Part shown: positions 44,701 through 56,833 of the stretch, piece by piece
How positions within the stretch are numbered: the first letter of the stretch is position 1
Layout: each line of letters starts with the position of its first letter
Origin: Altererythrobacter xiamenensis
Lineage (GTDB): Bacteria; Pseudomonadota; Alphaproteobacteria; Sphingomonadales; Sphingomonadaceae
Assembly: GCF_900177715.1 (NCBI RefSeq)
Contig: NZ_FXWG01000001.1
Location: 993,501 to 1,057,500, forward strand
Direction of reading: 5' to 3'
Length of the DNA: 64,000 bases
The notes under the pieces: generated by a model
Told to the model about the DNA's origin: nothing
Databases searched by the model: none
The model's input: only the letters and a program-made list of their open reading frames with translations
Position numbers and translations under genes: made by a program

Positions 44701-46106
44701 AGCGGATGCTGGCGAAGGAAAGCGTGACCTTGTCTCTGGCGCTTCGGGTTGCCGACATGGGCCTGTGGACGATCGAACCCGAGACAGGTGCCGCGACCTG
44801 GGACCAGAAGTTGAGAACCATCACGGGTCTCGGCAGCAAGACCTCAAGCCCCAAGATGGACGCTTTCATGGAGCGGATTCATCCTGAGGACCAGGAACGG
44901 ATCAAACATCTGTTTCAGCAAACTGTCGATCACGGCGCATTCTTCGAAGCCGAATTTCGCTTCATTCGTCCGGATGGCGAGGAAATCTGGCTCGCCGGCA
45001 AGGGTGAGCGGATGAGCAACGGCACGATTATCGGCATCAACGCCGATATTACCGAGAGCAAACGAACCGAAGAACAGGCGCAATTCATGATGCGCGAGCT
45101 GGACCATCGGGTGAAGAACCTGCTCGCAGTCATCCTCTCGATCTGTCAAATCACCTCCAAGAAGACCAACAGCGTCGATGCTTTCACCTCTTCATTTACC
45201 GATCGCCTCAGCGCCATTGCACGCACACATAGCCTGCTGGCCCAAAGTCGCTGGCTGGGCACGAACCTGCGGGCGTTGCTACAGGAAGAATTGAGAACCC
45301 ACGGCCTCGACGAACAGGTCGAACTGAGCGGCCCGGAAGTGTCGGTCTCGCCAAGCTCTGCTCAGGCGCTCTCGATGCTATTCCATGAGCTCACGACGAA
45401 CGCGATCAAATATGGCGCGCTGTCGGTTCCCGAAGGCCGCCTCAGCGTCAAATGGACCCGTTCGAGCGAGTTGGACGGATCGGTGGAACTGGAATGGGTC
45501 GAAGAAGGTGGCCCGCCGGTTTCCGAGCCGACGCATACCGGGTTTGGCACCACGGTGATCGACCGGATTGCCGGAAGTGAGCTCGGTTCGGAAATCAAGA
45601 CGAATTGGGAAAAGTCGGGGCTGCGGCTGTCATTCCGGATGTCGGAGAAGAATGTATCGCAAGTCGAAGAAATTGACCGCGCGACCACCATCAAGGCTCG
45701 GCGCGTGCCTCATGACGTTCTCACTGACAAGAATGTGGTGATCGTCGACGACGAATGGCTGATTGCGGAACAGCATGCGCACATGCTCGAATCTGCAGGG
45801 GCCAATGTGATCGGCCCCTTCACCCGAATCGAGCCAGCCCTGGAAATCGACATTTCCGATATCGACCTGGGCGTTCTCGATTTTGCGTTGGAGAACGGCG
45901 ATATTCTCCCGTTCGCCAAGAAGCTGAATGCGGCAGGCGTGCCGATTGTGTTCGTCACGGGATATGGCTCGAACATACAATTGCCCGACGAGTTCTCCGA
46001 CGATCTGATCATCGCCAAGCCTGCCGGGGCAAGTGCTGTGCTGGACAGTTCTGCCTGGTTGCTCACGCGTGGCGAGAAACGTCCGAGGGTTTCCGGGAAT
46101 AGGTAG
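41718..46106 (+). CDS. CheB-CheR-PAS-GAF-PAS-HWE kinase-receiver fusion
   Basis: A 1462-residue hybrid. CheB methylesterase (about 1-190) has Ser in GASAGG, His in LQHLAPDHES and Asp in GTGTDGTLG. CheR methyltransferase (about 210-475) shows NVTSFFRDREFWEEL, VPACSSGEEAYSYAI and ISCRNLLIYL. A Glu-rich coiled coil (about 632-715) leads into PAS, GAF (about 845-990) and a second PAS. The HWE kinase has its acceptor His in MRELDHRVKNLLAVIL (about 1128). The C-terminal receiver has VIVDDE, acceptor Asp in GVLDFAL, and Lys in IIAKPAG. The start at 41718 opens directly on CheB. All catalytic residues look intact. Confidence 0.93.
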   Translation: MSAFNHPVVAVGASAGGIEALKALVECIPADTKATFVILQHLAPDHESQLVNILSRNAKLPCVEADKDMPVERGHIYILPPGRYLKIVDHGLFSEEPPVPHGSRMPIDYFMRSLADAAGPQSAGVVLSGTGTDGTLGLRAIKGAGGVTFAQSPETALYDGMPRAAIDGNHADEVGTISEICDGIIRFAKQSSEDVGKDFQRADLHAALALLKARLGYDFHAYKPGTISRRVRRRMNLLRFDTLGDYVEHLRSDPQEMNQLVEDMLINVTSFFRDREFWEELAEEVIKPLAENAQGKPIRVWVPACSSGEEAYSYAILFDEACAQIKPPCDWQIFATDLDEDAISKGREGRYPASIAGDVSEERLSRFFEGENSGYRVKKRLRERVVFAQQNLLSDPPFSRLDLISCRNLLIYLDAEHQGQLIETFHFALKENGFLALGTSESVPSKVTLFKPISARSHIYRRKPGRSSAQFSRNGSSSKSRSEVTSFLTEGRRESGRDLSDLVRRSLLDRYAPAGVVVDMPGNILHYSGAVRRFIETPEGEPTNNIYSLLPSSLKARVRNAVRKASSGAKVEDRHTTVHLSDSEVNIRIDCELLPDRSEDSDPAFIVTFVEIEGEPAKPAMEGGDNDQDYVKHLEHELEIVREDLQTTIEELETSNEELKASHEEAMVSNEELQSTNEELETSREELQSLNEELVTVNHQLEDKISEVEKTTDDLRNLITSTRLPVLFLDQDLNISSFTSTMSGLIELRDGDVGRPLSELAAKVDDPHLTEDAKAVLADLQPREREVESSSGAVYSRRIQPYRTSDERIGGVVATFMDITEKATVIAQLAAREKQARILAQLGEKALSDLTIDDFLSEACGALREAMSCDYAKILQLDTDEDCLKLVAGTGWNNGLVGSARVETDRKSQGGYTLRESRPILVEDFKDERRFEAPQLLVDHKVQSGISIVISVGGKPWGALGLHDREPNHFGKRDLDMLQAVANLISMAISQNQRERMLAKESVTLSLALRVADMGLWTIEPETGAATWDQKLRTITGLGSKTSSPKMDAFMERIHPEDQERIKHLFQQTVDHGAFFEAEFRFIRPDGEEIWLAGKGERMSNGTIIGINADITESKRTEEQAQFMMRELDHRVKNLLAVILSICQITSKKTNSVDAFTSSFTDRLSAIARTHSLLAQSRWLGTNLRALLQEELRTHGLDEQVELSGPEVSVSPSSAQALSMLFHELTTNAIKYGALSVPEGRLSVKWTRSSELDGSVELEWVEEGGPPVSEPTHTGFGTTVIDRIAGSELGSEIKTNWEKSGLRLSFRMSEKNVSQVEEIDRATTIKARRVPHDVLTDKNVVIVDDEWLIAEQHAHMLESAGANVIGPFTRIEPALEIDISDIDLGVLDFALENGDILPFAKKLNAAGVPIVFVTGYGSNIQLPDEFSDDLIIAKPAGASAVLDSSAWLLTRGEKRPRVSGNR

Positions 46107-46129
46107 AAGAGGCGCGCTTTAAACGGGCT

Positions 46130-46342
46130 TCAGTCGATCTGCCAGATGGGCGCTTCGGGCGTCCCGGCATTCCTGATCCGGGCGAGCCGCCGCTCTCCGT
46201 GAAGCAATTCCGCGGTGCCTTTTCCGATCCGCTGCTGGGCGATCGAAAGCGCTTCCTGTGCCGAGGATGCGTCGATTGGAACCAATTCCGACGCACCGTT
46301 CACGCCGCCGCGTTGCATGAATCGCAGTTTGTATTCGTTCAT
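46130..46342 (-). CDS. Small hypothetical protein (70 residues)
   Basis: A short soluble protein (MNEYKLRFMQRGGVNGASEL, SAQEALSIAQQRIGKGTAEL, ending PIWQID). The look is that of a small alpha/beta domain of the kind found as a stand-alone unit in sphingomonads; I cannot name the family. GGAGGG lies five bases before the ATG, which supports it being real. It is convergent with the hybrid kinase. Confidence 0.65.
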   Translation of the reverse strand: MNEYKLRFMQRGGVNGASELVPIDASSAQEALSIAQQRIGKGTAELLHGERRLARIRNAGTPEAPIWQID

Positions 46343-46389
46343 CGATCCCTCCAGTTCGTCCAGAATGCCCGCCGACGTCGCCCGCGCGA

Positions 46390-46402
46390 CAACAAATGTT
46401 GG
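46390..46402. promoter_or_regulatory. CAACA-AA-TGTTG palindrome, site 1
   Basis: The 13-mer CAACAAATGTTGG is repeated exactly at 46542-46554 in the same gap. It lies 48 bases upstream of the small-protein gene start (46342, minus strand). Confidence 0.5.
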
Positions 46403-46427
46403 CTCTGCATATTCGAGGCCCCCTAGA

Positions 46428-46473
46428 CCGCTCTCCCGCCGGGGGGGGTGTGGGTCAGAAGGCGGGAGAGCGG
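46428..46473. other. Strong GC hairpin
   Basis: CCGCTCTCCCGCC (46428-46440) pairs with GGCGGGAGAGCGG (46461-46473): a perfect 13-bp stem with a 20-base, G-rich loop (it opens with eight G). There is no T run. It lies between the two identical palindromes. Confidence 0.55.
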
Positions 46474-46540
46474 AGGGAGGGGGCGATCAGAGACGACCTA
46501 TCGCCAAAGCAGGTTATGAATCATTTTGCGCGGCCACACC

Positions 46541-46554
46541 CCAACAAATGTTGG
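46541..46554. promoter_or_regulatory. CCAACA-AA-TGTTGG palindrome, site 2
   Basis: A perfect 14-bp palindrome sharing 13 bases with site 1. The two sites flank the hairpin, so both divergent promoters of this gap (46343-46831) could be under one regulator. Confidence 0.5.
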
Positions 46555-46831
46555 AACCAGGCAATATTTTAGTCTCGCCGCCCTGTTCTTGCGCAATTTA
46601 TCGCCAATAAACGGGTAGCTATGACTAGTTTGGATAAGTCGATCCCACAGTTATTCGGTCGTATTTCGGCGATGCACGCCAGTTTCTCGCGGTAGAAGAA
46701 GCAGCAGCGAAGCTCGCGAGATTGGCACGATGCCGGGCTGCCGACTGCGGCTTGGCGGGTGGGCGAAAATGAGGCCCGGGCCCCGTCTCGTCAGACTTAG
46801 AAATCGGCAAGAATGCTGATATGCAATCCGT

Positions 46832-47446
46832 ATGACTGCACAGAAGTCAGGCATTCGATCAGCCGTCGTCCATCTCGAGGTGGATGAGACTCACACAATC
46901 TGCATTCGCAGCATCGGCAAGGACGATGAAGGCAGGTTGCGAGAGGGCATTGCCGCTCTCTCTCCCCGATCGAGATACTTGCGCTTCATGTCGGTTGCTC
47001 CGACCCCGCCCGATCAGGTGATCGATCGATTGCTGGACGTCGATGGCGAGCATCACCTGGCATGGGGCGCGATCGACATGAATGACGCCGACCGTCCAGC
47101 GATGGGCGCTGTCCATGCTATCCGGAGTGATAAATCGGGAGAGGTCGACATGTCGGTCGCTGTGCTTGATAGATACCAGGAAGCCGGAGTGGGTACGCTC
47201 CTCACGGCGGTTCTTCTGGTGGATTGCCATGCCCACGGGATCGAAGTCCTGCAGGCGCAAACACTCGCAGAGAACGATGCCGCCGTCAGGTTCCTGTTTC
47301 GCCTCGGCGGGGAAAGGCTTTCGACCAGCTCCGGCGTCTCCGAATTCAGGCTGGAAGTGGAACCGGCCCTCGCCAGATTGCGTTCAAACCCCAGATCCCG
47401 GGCGCTGTCTGATCTTTTCTCCCAGCTTGCGCCCTATCTCGACTGA
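46832..47446 (+). CDS. GNAT-family N-acetyltransferase
   Basis: A 204-residue acetyltransferase. The core is ICIRSIGKDDEGRLREGIAA, SPRSRYLRFM, EVDMSVAVLDRYQEAGVGTL with the acetyl-CoA loop, and HGIEVLQAQTLAENDAAVRF. This type is like the GNAT domain of protein lysine acetyltransferases, but the N-terminal partner domain is absent. The substrate is unknown. It is 63 bases before the ClpP-like gene on the same strand. Confidence 0.85.
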   Translation: MTAQKSGIRSAVVHLEVDETHTICIRSIGKDDEGRLREGIAALSPRSRYLRFMSVAPTPPDQVIDRLLDVDGEHHLAWGAIDMNDADRPAMGAVHAIRSDKSGEVDMSVAVLDRYQEAGVGTLLTAVLLVDCHAHGIEVLQAQTLAENDAAVRFLFRLGGERLSTSSGVSEFRLEVEPALARLRSNPRSRALSDLFSQLAPYLD

Positions 47447-47509
47447 AGGCTGCCTTGGCTGCAATCGGCCTTGGCGCGCAGTCATCCACACAGTGGCAAA
47501 GGCATCTGA

Positions 47510-48073
47510 ATGTCCAGCAAGAACGATTATCCATTGCTCGCCGAGCCGCACATCAGGCTTTTCGGCACCATCGATGAAGCGCTCTACAAGAAATTCCGGG
47601 ACGAGTTAGAAGCGTCGACCGACAAGGAAAACATCGTCATCTCGCTATGCACGCTTGGCGGCAATCCCGAGATCGCGCGCGCCATGGGAGACGACATCCG
47701 GTTGCTCAAGAAGTTCAACGAAACGAACGCGATCTTCCTCGGCAAGCAAGCCGTCTATTCGGCGGGCGCTACCTTCATGAGTTTCTTCGAGCGGAAGAAC
47801 CGCTTTCTGACCAAGGGTACGCGGCTGATGATCCACGAGCGCCAGCTGGCCCAGACGATTACGTTGAACGGACCGCTATCCTCCTGCATCGCTACACTCG
47901 AGGCGAAGCTCAACGAAGTGAAGCAATCCATCGAGATAGAGAACGAAGGCTTTGCCGCGATCGCCGATGGCTCCGAGGTTGACCTGGAGGAAATCCAGAA
48001 GCGCGCCCCGTCAAACTGGTATATCGATGCCGAGGAGGCCAAGGAAATGGGGTTGGTCCTCGACGTGGTCTAG
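47510..48073 (+). CDS. ClpP-like serine peptidase (S14 fold)
   Basis: A 187-residue protein with the ClpP/crotonase-like peptidase fold: IRLFGTIDEALYKKFRDEL, ISLCTLGGNPEIARAMGDDI, the Ser in AVYSAGATFM and the His in LMIHERQLAQ. At the place of the third catalytic residue the sequence is APSNWYIDAEEA, with Asn rather than the usual Asp. It is distinct from housekeeping ClpP, and no Clp ATPase lies nearby. Its stop is eight bases from the end of the convergent PgsB-like gene. Confidence 0.83.
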   Translation: MSSKNDYPLLAEPHIRLFGTIDEALYKKFRDELEASTDKENIVISLCTLGGNPEIARAMGDDIRLLKKFNETNAIFLGKQAVYSAGATFMSFFERKNRFLTKGTRLMIHERQLAQTITLNGPLSSCIATLEAKLNEVKQSIEIENEGFAAIADGSEVDLEEIQKRAPSNWYIDAEEAKEMGLVLDVV

Positions 48074-48081
48074 GCGTTCCC

Positions 48082-52262
<4,181 letters not shown>

Positions 52263-52266
<4 letters not shown>

Positions 52267-53126
52267 GCGCTCGCCCCCACCAGGCATTCGCCAAGCTTGT
52301 CGCGCAGCGCATCGTCGGCAACCAGCGCCTCTCGCATGTCGGCGGAAATTTCGAGATGAACAAAACCGCCGAAACCCTCGGCGCGCAGCAATCGGCCCTG
52401 CGCATTGGTGAGCGCGCCCAGTTCGCCGGTCTGATGCGGATAGACCAGCACTTCGCGGGGGGCGAAAGCGAGGCTGAGGCAATCGGCGAGGTCGAGCAAT
52501 CTGTCGGACGGTGCACTTGTGCCGTCGCTCAGGATCATTGCGGCTTCACTCGCGGGGAGGCTCTCGCGCCGATCGCCGTCAAAGCCGTGCAACTGAACGA
52601 CAAGGCCGTGCGGATGCTCGGCGGCAAAAGCGGAGGCGAAGGCCGTGAACGGGTGCTTCTCCTCGCGCGCCAGATCAAGTGCATTGGCGCAAGTCTCGCT
52701 GGCCCGGCGTGGCGCGGAGTTCCACCCTGCACCGCGCGCGCCCGTTTCCATGAAAAGCGCCGCCGCCAGCGCACCTGTATGCCGGTCGGAACCCCGGTGC
52801 GGTGCGGTGAGCGCGATCGGCGCACCGGCCTCACGAAGCCAGTAGGTCCCGCGCCCGGCGCAGTCGCCCTCGGGCTCGACCAGAAGCGTAGCGCCCGGCG
52901 CTTCGGGAACATCAGCCGCTTCGAACCCGGCGCTGCGCAGTAGATGGGCTTCGGCTTCACCCGTAGCGAGATACGATGCGAACAGCGCCCGCGCCTGATC
53001 GAAGCCCGCAGCATCCTCGCGCGCAATCGGCCCGGCATCGCGCAGCGGCGGGAACAGCGCGGCAAGCGTTCCGGCACCCAGAAGCGCGGCGATGCCGCCC
53101 ATGACGATCGGCTTGCGCGCGGTCAT
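52263..53126 (-). CDS. Exported hydrolase-like protein of the PgsBC-type operon
   Basis: A 287-residue protein with an N-terminal membrane anchor or signal (VMGGIAALLGAGTLAALF). The motifs APHRGSDRHTG and VVQLHGFDGDRRE place His, Asp and Arg together, as in zinc-dependent amidases, and SEAAMILSDGTSAPS follows. I cannot assign a family. In known poly-gamma-glutamate systems an exported hydrolase trims or anchors the polymer, which would suit this position, but that is inference. It overlaps both neighbours by four bases. Confidence 0.7.
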
Positions 53127-53902
53127 TGCACGCCCCCCGCCGCTTTCTCCGAAGCGGTCAGCTTGGCTTCGTAAAGCACCAGGCCCTCATAATCGCGCCC
53201 GGCAATGCCGAGTGGACCGACAGGTTTCCAGGCATTGAGTCCGAGGTAGAACTTCTCGCTGCGCGAAAGCATGTCCGCAGGGAACGCATTGGCTTCAGCG
53301 AGCCACGCCTTGTCCTGTTCGCTCAGCCGCTCGAACGCAGCGGTCGCGTTCGCCCCCATGAAAGGCTGCCTTTCGTAGAGCCGCAAATCGACCCCGACGA
53401 TGGCGGGATCGGCATCGATTATCTCGATCTCGAGCCGCGCAGCAGGTGCAGGACTTTCGGTGATGATCTGATCCTGCTCGGCGATCAGTTCGGGTCGGGT
53501 GCGGAAGAAACGCCAGTTCTTGCCGGATACGAAGACAGCATCGGGGGCATCGGCCTGAAGGAACTGGTCGTAAGCGGCAAGCTCCGCGCCCGCCGCATCG
53601 AGCCAGCGGATGCGCAGTCCGTAAACGAAGCCTTCGGCCTTCGCCCGGTCTGCCTCGCCTACGGCGGGGTGAACCAGAATCTTGGCGAGATCGACGGGCT
53701 GCGAGAAAGCGAATGTGATGGCCCTGTCCGACGGCACGCGGTAGGCGAGAGAACGCCCTGAAATCTTGGTATCGCGCGCGGTCGAGTCTTGCGCCTCGGC
53801 AAGATAGTTGGCGAGCGGCAGGGCATATTCGCGGCCCGCCCAGGCCGACATCAGCGCGAGCACCAGGAAAAGCGTAAAGCGGCCGAGGAAGGACAGGCTC
53901 AT
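53123..53902 (-). CDS. Membrane-anchored protein of the PgsBC-type operon
   Basis: A 259-residue protein with one N-terminal hydrophobic segment (FTLFLVLALMSAWAG) and a periplasmic beta-rich domain (AYRVPSDRAITFAFSQPVDL, GFVYGLRIRWLDAAGAELA, RLEIEIIDADPAIVGVDLRL). I do not recognise the family. It overlaps the PgsC-like gene upstream (ATGA) and the hydrolase-like gene downstream, so it is an obligate part of the operon, perhaps a structural partner like PgsA. Confidence 0.72.
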   Translation of the reverse strand: MSLSFLGRFTLFLVLALMSAWAGREYALPLANYLAEAQDSTARDTKISGRSLAYRVPSDRAITFAFSQPVDLAKILVHPAVGEADRAKAEGFVYGLRIRWLDAAGAELAAYDQFLQADAPDAVFVSGKNWRFFRTRPELIAEQDQIITESPAPAARLEIEIIDADPAIVGVDLRLYERQPFMGANATAAFERLSEQDKAWLAEANAFPADMLSRSEKFYLGLNAWKPVGPLGIAGRDYEGLVLYEAKLTASEKAAGGVQ

Positions 53903-56451
53903 TTCGCCCCTCCCTCGCTCATGGTCAGCCAGCCAAATGCATAGCGGCGCCCGCTGGTCCCGTTGAAATAGCGCATCGCCATCGCCGGGCGCGCTTCGAG
54001 ACCAGCGTACTCGCGGCTGCCGTCTGCGACCACGGGGCGCAGACCCGCCGAACGCATCGAGGACACCAGATCGCCGAACCCTTCCGGCGGTTCGCCCAGT
54101 CGATCAGGGACCAGCACGAGATCGATGCTGCGACGCAGTCCGGCTGCCTCCTTTGGCCGCGCGCGCAACTGGAACGTCAGCGGATTATCGATCCCCTCCT
54201 GCTGACGGACCCATTCCTGCCACACGACATCGACCGTGCTGTGCGGCGAGCGCAGCAGGCTGTCGCTGCGATTGGCGACGAACAGGGCATCGCCCTCCCA
54301 ATTGCGATGGATCGCAGCACCGACGCGGAGCGGCAGCAGGCTGTCTTCACTGCGATAGCCGAGCACTGCCCGCTTCGGTTCTTCTCCCTTGGCGAGGAAG
54401 ACGAAGCCTTCCGCACGGTCCGGGGAATAGAGTGCCCAATGCGGCCTGCCTGCAAGTCGGCAACCCAGGAGCTCGAAACCGGCCTGGCGCGCGGCAGCGC
54501 GGGCCAGGAAGGGGGTGTCATCATCGCGCGCAACGGCAACCAGAGGCGCGGCAACTTCGTAGCGCATGAAAGCGAGTTGCTCGACCTCGGACCAGCCGGC
54601 GGCCTGCTCCCCGCCCTTCGGCAGGCGACAGGCACGCGCGAGCGAAAGGGGCGCAAGCGGAGCCGAGCGTGACGCAATGTGGAGCAAAGAGCGCGGGTTG
54701 AGCGCGAGCAGTCCGCGATCACCATCGCCGGTTCTGGCGGCCACCCTGATCCCGACATCGAGGCCCGGGATCGCCTTCCTCAAGCCTGCAATATCGGCTG
54801 CGACGGCTGCGGCACTTTCGAACTGTACCTGCGAAGGAGCATCTTCGGCAGATGCGCCGATGACGATCTGAGGATGGTTGCTGGCATTGGCAAAGGCTTC
54901 GACAACTCCGGTCGAACGGATTGCGGAGGCAGGTGCTGGAGCACCGATAACCAGCCAGCTTGCGTTCTGGTTCTGCTGGAGCGAGATCGCGGCCGTACCG
55001 AGCCCGACCGACGCGGTCGGATCCGGCAGCACGATAGCGAGGTTTCGCGTCGAAGCCGGATCGTAAACCAGCAATTCGTGACCCGCGCCGTCGGCACGGG
55101 CAATGGCGATGCGCCCGCCGTTCAGCTGGACGACGCGCCAGCCGTCCGCTTCCATGTCAAAGCCGGGTGCGCCCACCGGGGCACCGGCTTCGAACAGTTC
55201 GACCAGATCGCCCAGCGCTTCTGCCGATCGCGGCGTGAGCGGCTGCGCTTCCTGACGGACCTTGCGCGCATGAGCATCGCCGATCGCTTCGACGACGAGC
55301 GAGCCGAAGCGCGGATCGACTGAATTGCTCGTGGCGCTGGCATCCGGACCCGCTGCCCAGGGCGTGCGCGTCGCCGCGGCCGACAGCGTGAAGCCGACAA
55401 TGTTGCCGAATACGGCGCCCATCAGGCTGACCTGCAAGGTCGAGCGGGCGAGACGCGGGAAGATGTTCTTGTCATGCGCCTTGATCGCGATCAGCGTCGA
55501 GAGCAGGTAGCCGAAGCCGTAAAAATCGGTCGTCTTGACGTCGAGGCCCTGCCACACGATCAGCCAGCCCACTGCCATCTTCCAGGCAAAGCTGATGTTG
55601 AAGAACAGCAGCAGCTTGCGCCCGCCCTCCATCGTGACATTGGCCATCATGGGAAGTTTCAGAATCAGACGCGCGATGCAGTAGATCGCGATCGCCTCTG
55701 CGAAGGAGGTGAGGATCTTGCTGGGCTGATACCATTGCAAGGCGATCAGCGCGGGGATCAGAATGCCGGAGAAGTCCCAGCCGTATTTGACGTTCACATG
55801 GCTCGCCAGCATCGCTGTGAGGGTGAGAATGATATAGGCCTTGGGGCTCGCGAGGATCGAGCTGGCGATGCCTTCGTAGAGATAGGACACGCCGCTGATG
55901 CGGAAATTGGTCAGCTCCATCAGCCCGTAGCGCACGATCAGCCAGGTCAGCCCGATCGTCACCACAGCTGCAACGAGCCCGCGCGCCAGCCCCGGTTTCC
56001 AGAACTGGTTGGCGAGCAGCGATATGATGACGAGGCCGAAGCTCTGGAGATTATCCTCCCAGTCGATCCGCCGGTCGAAGTTCTCCTCCATCCAGCCGGC
56101 GAACTCGGGCAGCACCAGACCGTCCATCGTGAGACGCACGATAATGCTGGCGAGGATAAGGCCCATGAAACGGTCGCGCCCGAACAGGCTGGGGAAGCGG
56201 CCCCGGCTCAGCTTCTCGGAGAACAGCCAGACCAGTGCATAGGCGAGCACCGCTTCGATCACGATCACCACCGCCGCGGCAGGCTTCACGATCACCAGCG
56301 GGACAAGATAGCCCGGTACCACGAGGCCCGACAGCACCCAGCCGAAGCGCAGGTTGAAGAAGCACAGCACGAACACCCCGACCCACACGGTCGTGATGAT
56401 CGAGCTGACCAGCCCGCCTTCGGGGAAAATGGTGATCGGGAGGAGTTCCAT
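53899..56451 (-). CDS. PgsC/CapC-like membrane protein with large soluble domain
   Basis: An 850-residue protein. The first 370 residues carry about ten membrane helices and PgsC-like blocks (LRFGWVLSGLVVPGYLVPLV, YGWDFSGILIPALIAL, MANVTMEGGRKLLLFFNISF). The remaining 480 residues are a soluble domain with no family I can name (LVYDPASTRNLAIVLPDP, RYEVAAPLVAVARDDDTP, AYSPD-like blocks). Known PgsC proteins have about 150 residues, so this is a long variant. The ATG at 56451 is four bases after the receiver gene stop; a frame to 56478 is rejected. It is likely the membrane partner of the PgsB-like ligase. Confidence 0.85.
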   Translation of the reverse strand: MELLPITIFPEGGLVSSIITTVWVGVFVLCFFNLRFGWVLSGLVVPGYLVPLVIVKPAAAVVIVIEAVLAYALVWLFSEKLSRGRFPSLFGRDRFMGLILASIIVRLTMDGLVLPEFAGWMEENFDRRIDWEDNLQSFGLVIISLLANQFWKPGLARGLVAAVVTIGLTWLIVRYGLMELTNFRISGVSYLYEGIASSILASPKAYIILTLTAMLASHVNVKYGWDFSGILIPALIALQWYQPSKILTSFAEAIAIYCIARLILKLPMMANVTMEGGRKLLLFFNISFAWKMAVGWLIVWQGLDVKTTDFYGFGYLLSTLIAIKAHDKNIFPRLARSTLQVSLMGAVFGNIVGFTLSAAATRTPWAAGPDASATSNSVDPRFGSLVVEAIGDAHARKVRQEAQPLTPRSAEALGDLVELFEAGAPVGAPGFDMEADGWRVVQLNGGRIAIARADGAGHELLVYDPASTRNLAIVLPDPTASVGLGTAAISLQQNQNASWLVIGAPAPASAIRSTGVVEAFANASNHPQIVIGASAEDAPSQVQFESAAAVAADIAGLRKAIPGLDVGIRVAARTGDGDRGLLALNPRSLLHIASRSAPLAPLSLARACRLPKGGEQAAGWSEVEQLAFMRYEVAAPLVAVARDDDTPFLARAAARQAGFELLGCRLAGRPHWALYSPDRAEGFVFLAKGEEPKRAVLGYRSEDSLLPLRVGAAIHRNWEGDALFVANRSDSLLRSPHSTVDVVWQEWVRQQEGIDNPLTFQLRARPKEAAGLRRSIDLVLVPDRLGEPPEGFGDLVSSMRSAGLRPVVADGSREYAGLEARPAMAMRYFNGTSGRRYAFGWLTMSEGGAK

Positions 56452-56455
56452 GGCC

Positions 56456-56833
56456 TTAGACCGCGGCTCCCGTGGCAAGCGCGGCCCTGGCGCGTTCTAC
56501 CAGCATGGCAGGCTCGACCGGCTTGCGAGCGATATCGACCACACCCATCGCGCGGTGCTGCTCGGTCAGCTCGGTCCCGGTGGCAGAGGAGACGATCATG
56601 ACCGGCGGGCGTTTGGCGTCGCCTTCGTTCAGGAGGCGCAGGAACTTGATACCGTCCATCCGCGGCATGACGAGATCGAGCAGGATCAGGTCGAACGGCT
56701 TCTGCCGGACCAGCGCCAACCCCTCGTCGCCGTCTGCCGCAGTATCGACCTCGAAGCCTTCGAGCTCGAGCGTGAGCTGCAGCAATCCGGCGAGGATCAC
56801 GTCATCGTCGATGATCAGAATACGCGCTGTCAT
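56456..56833 (-). CDS. Single-domain response regulator
   Basis: A 125-residue receiver domain only. The active site is complete: IIDDD acidic pair, phospho-acceptor Asp in ILLDLVMPRMDG (about 52), Ser in MIVSSATG and Lys in DIARKPVEP. With no output domain it must act by protein contact. Its ATG overlaps the stop of the sensor gene by one base (TAATG), and the PgsC-like gene follows after four bases, so it may control the synthase directly. Confidence 0.9.
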   Translation of the reverse strand: MTARILIIDDDVILAGLLQLTLELEGFEVDTAADGDEGLALVRQKPFDLILLDLVMPRMDGIKFLRLLNEGDAKRPPVMIVSSATGTELTEQHRAMGVVDIARKPVEPAMLVERARAALATGAAV

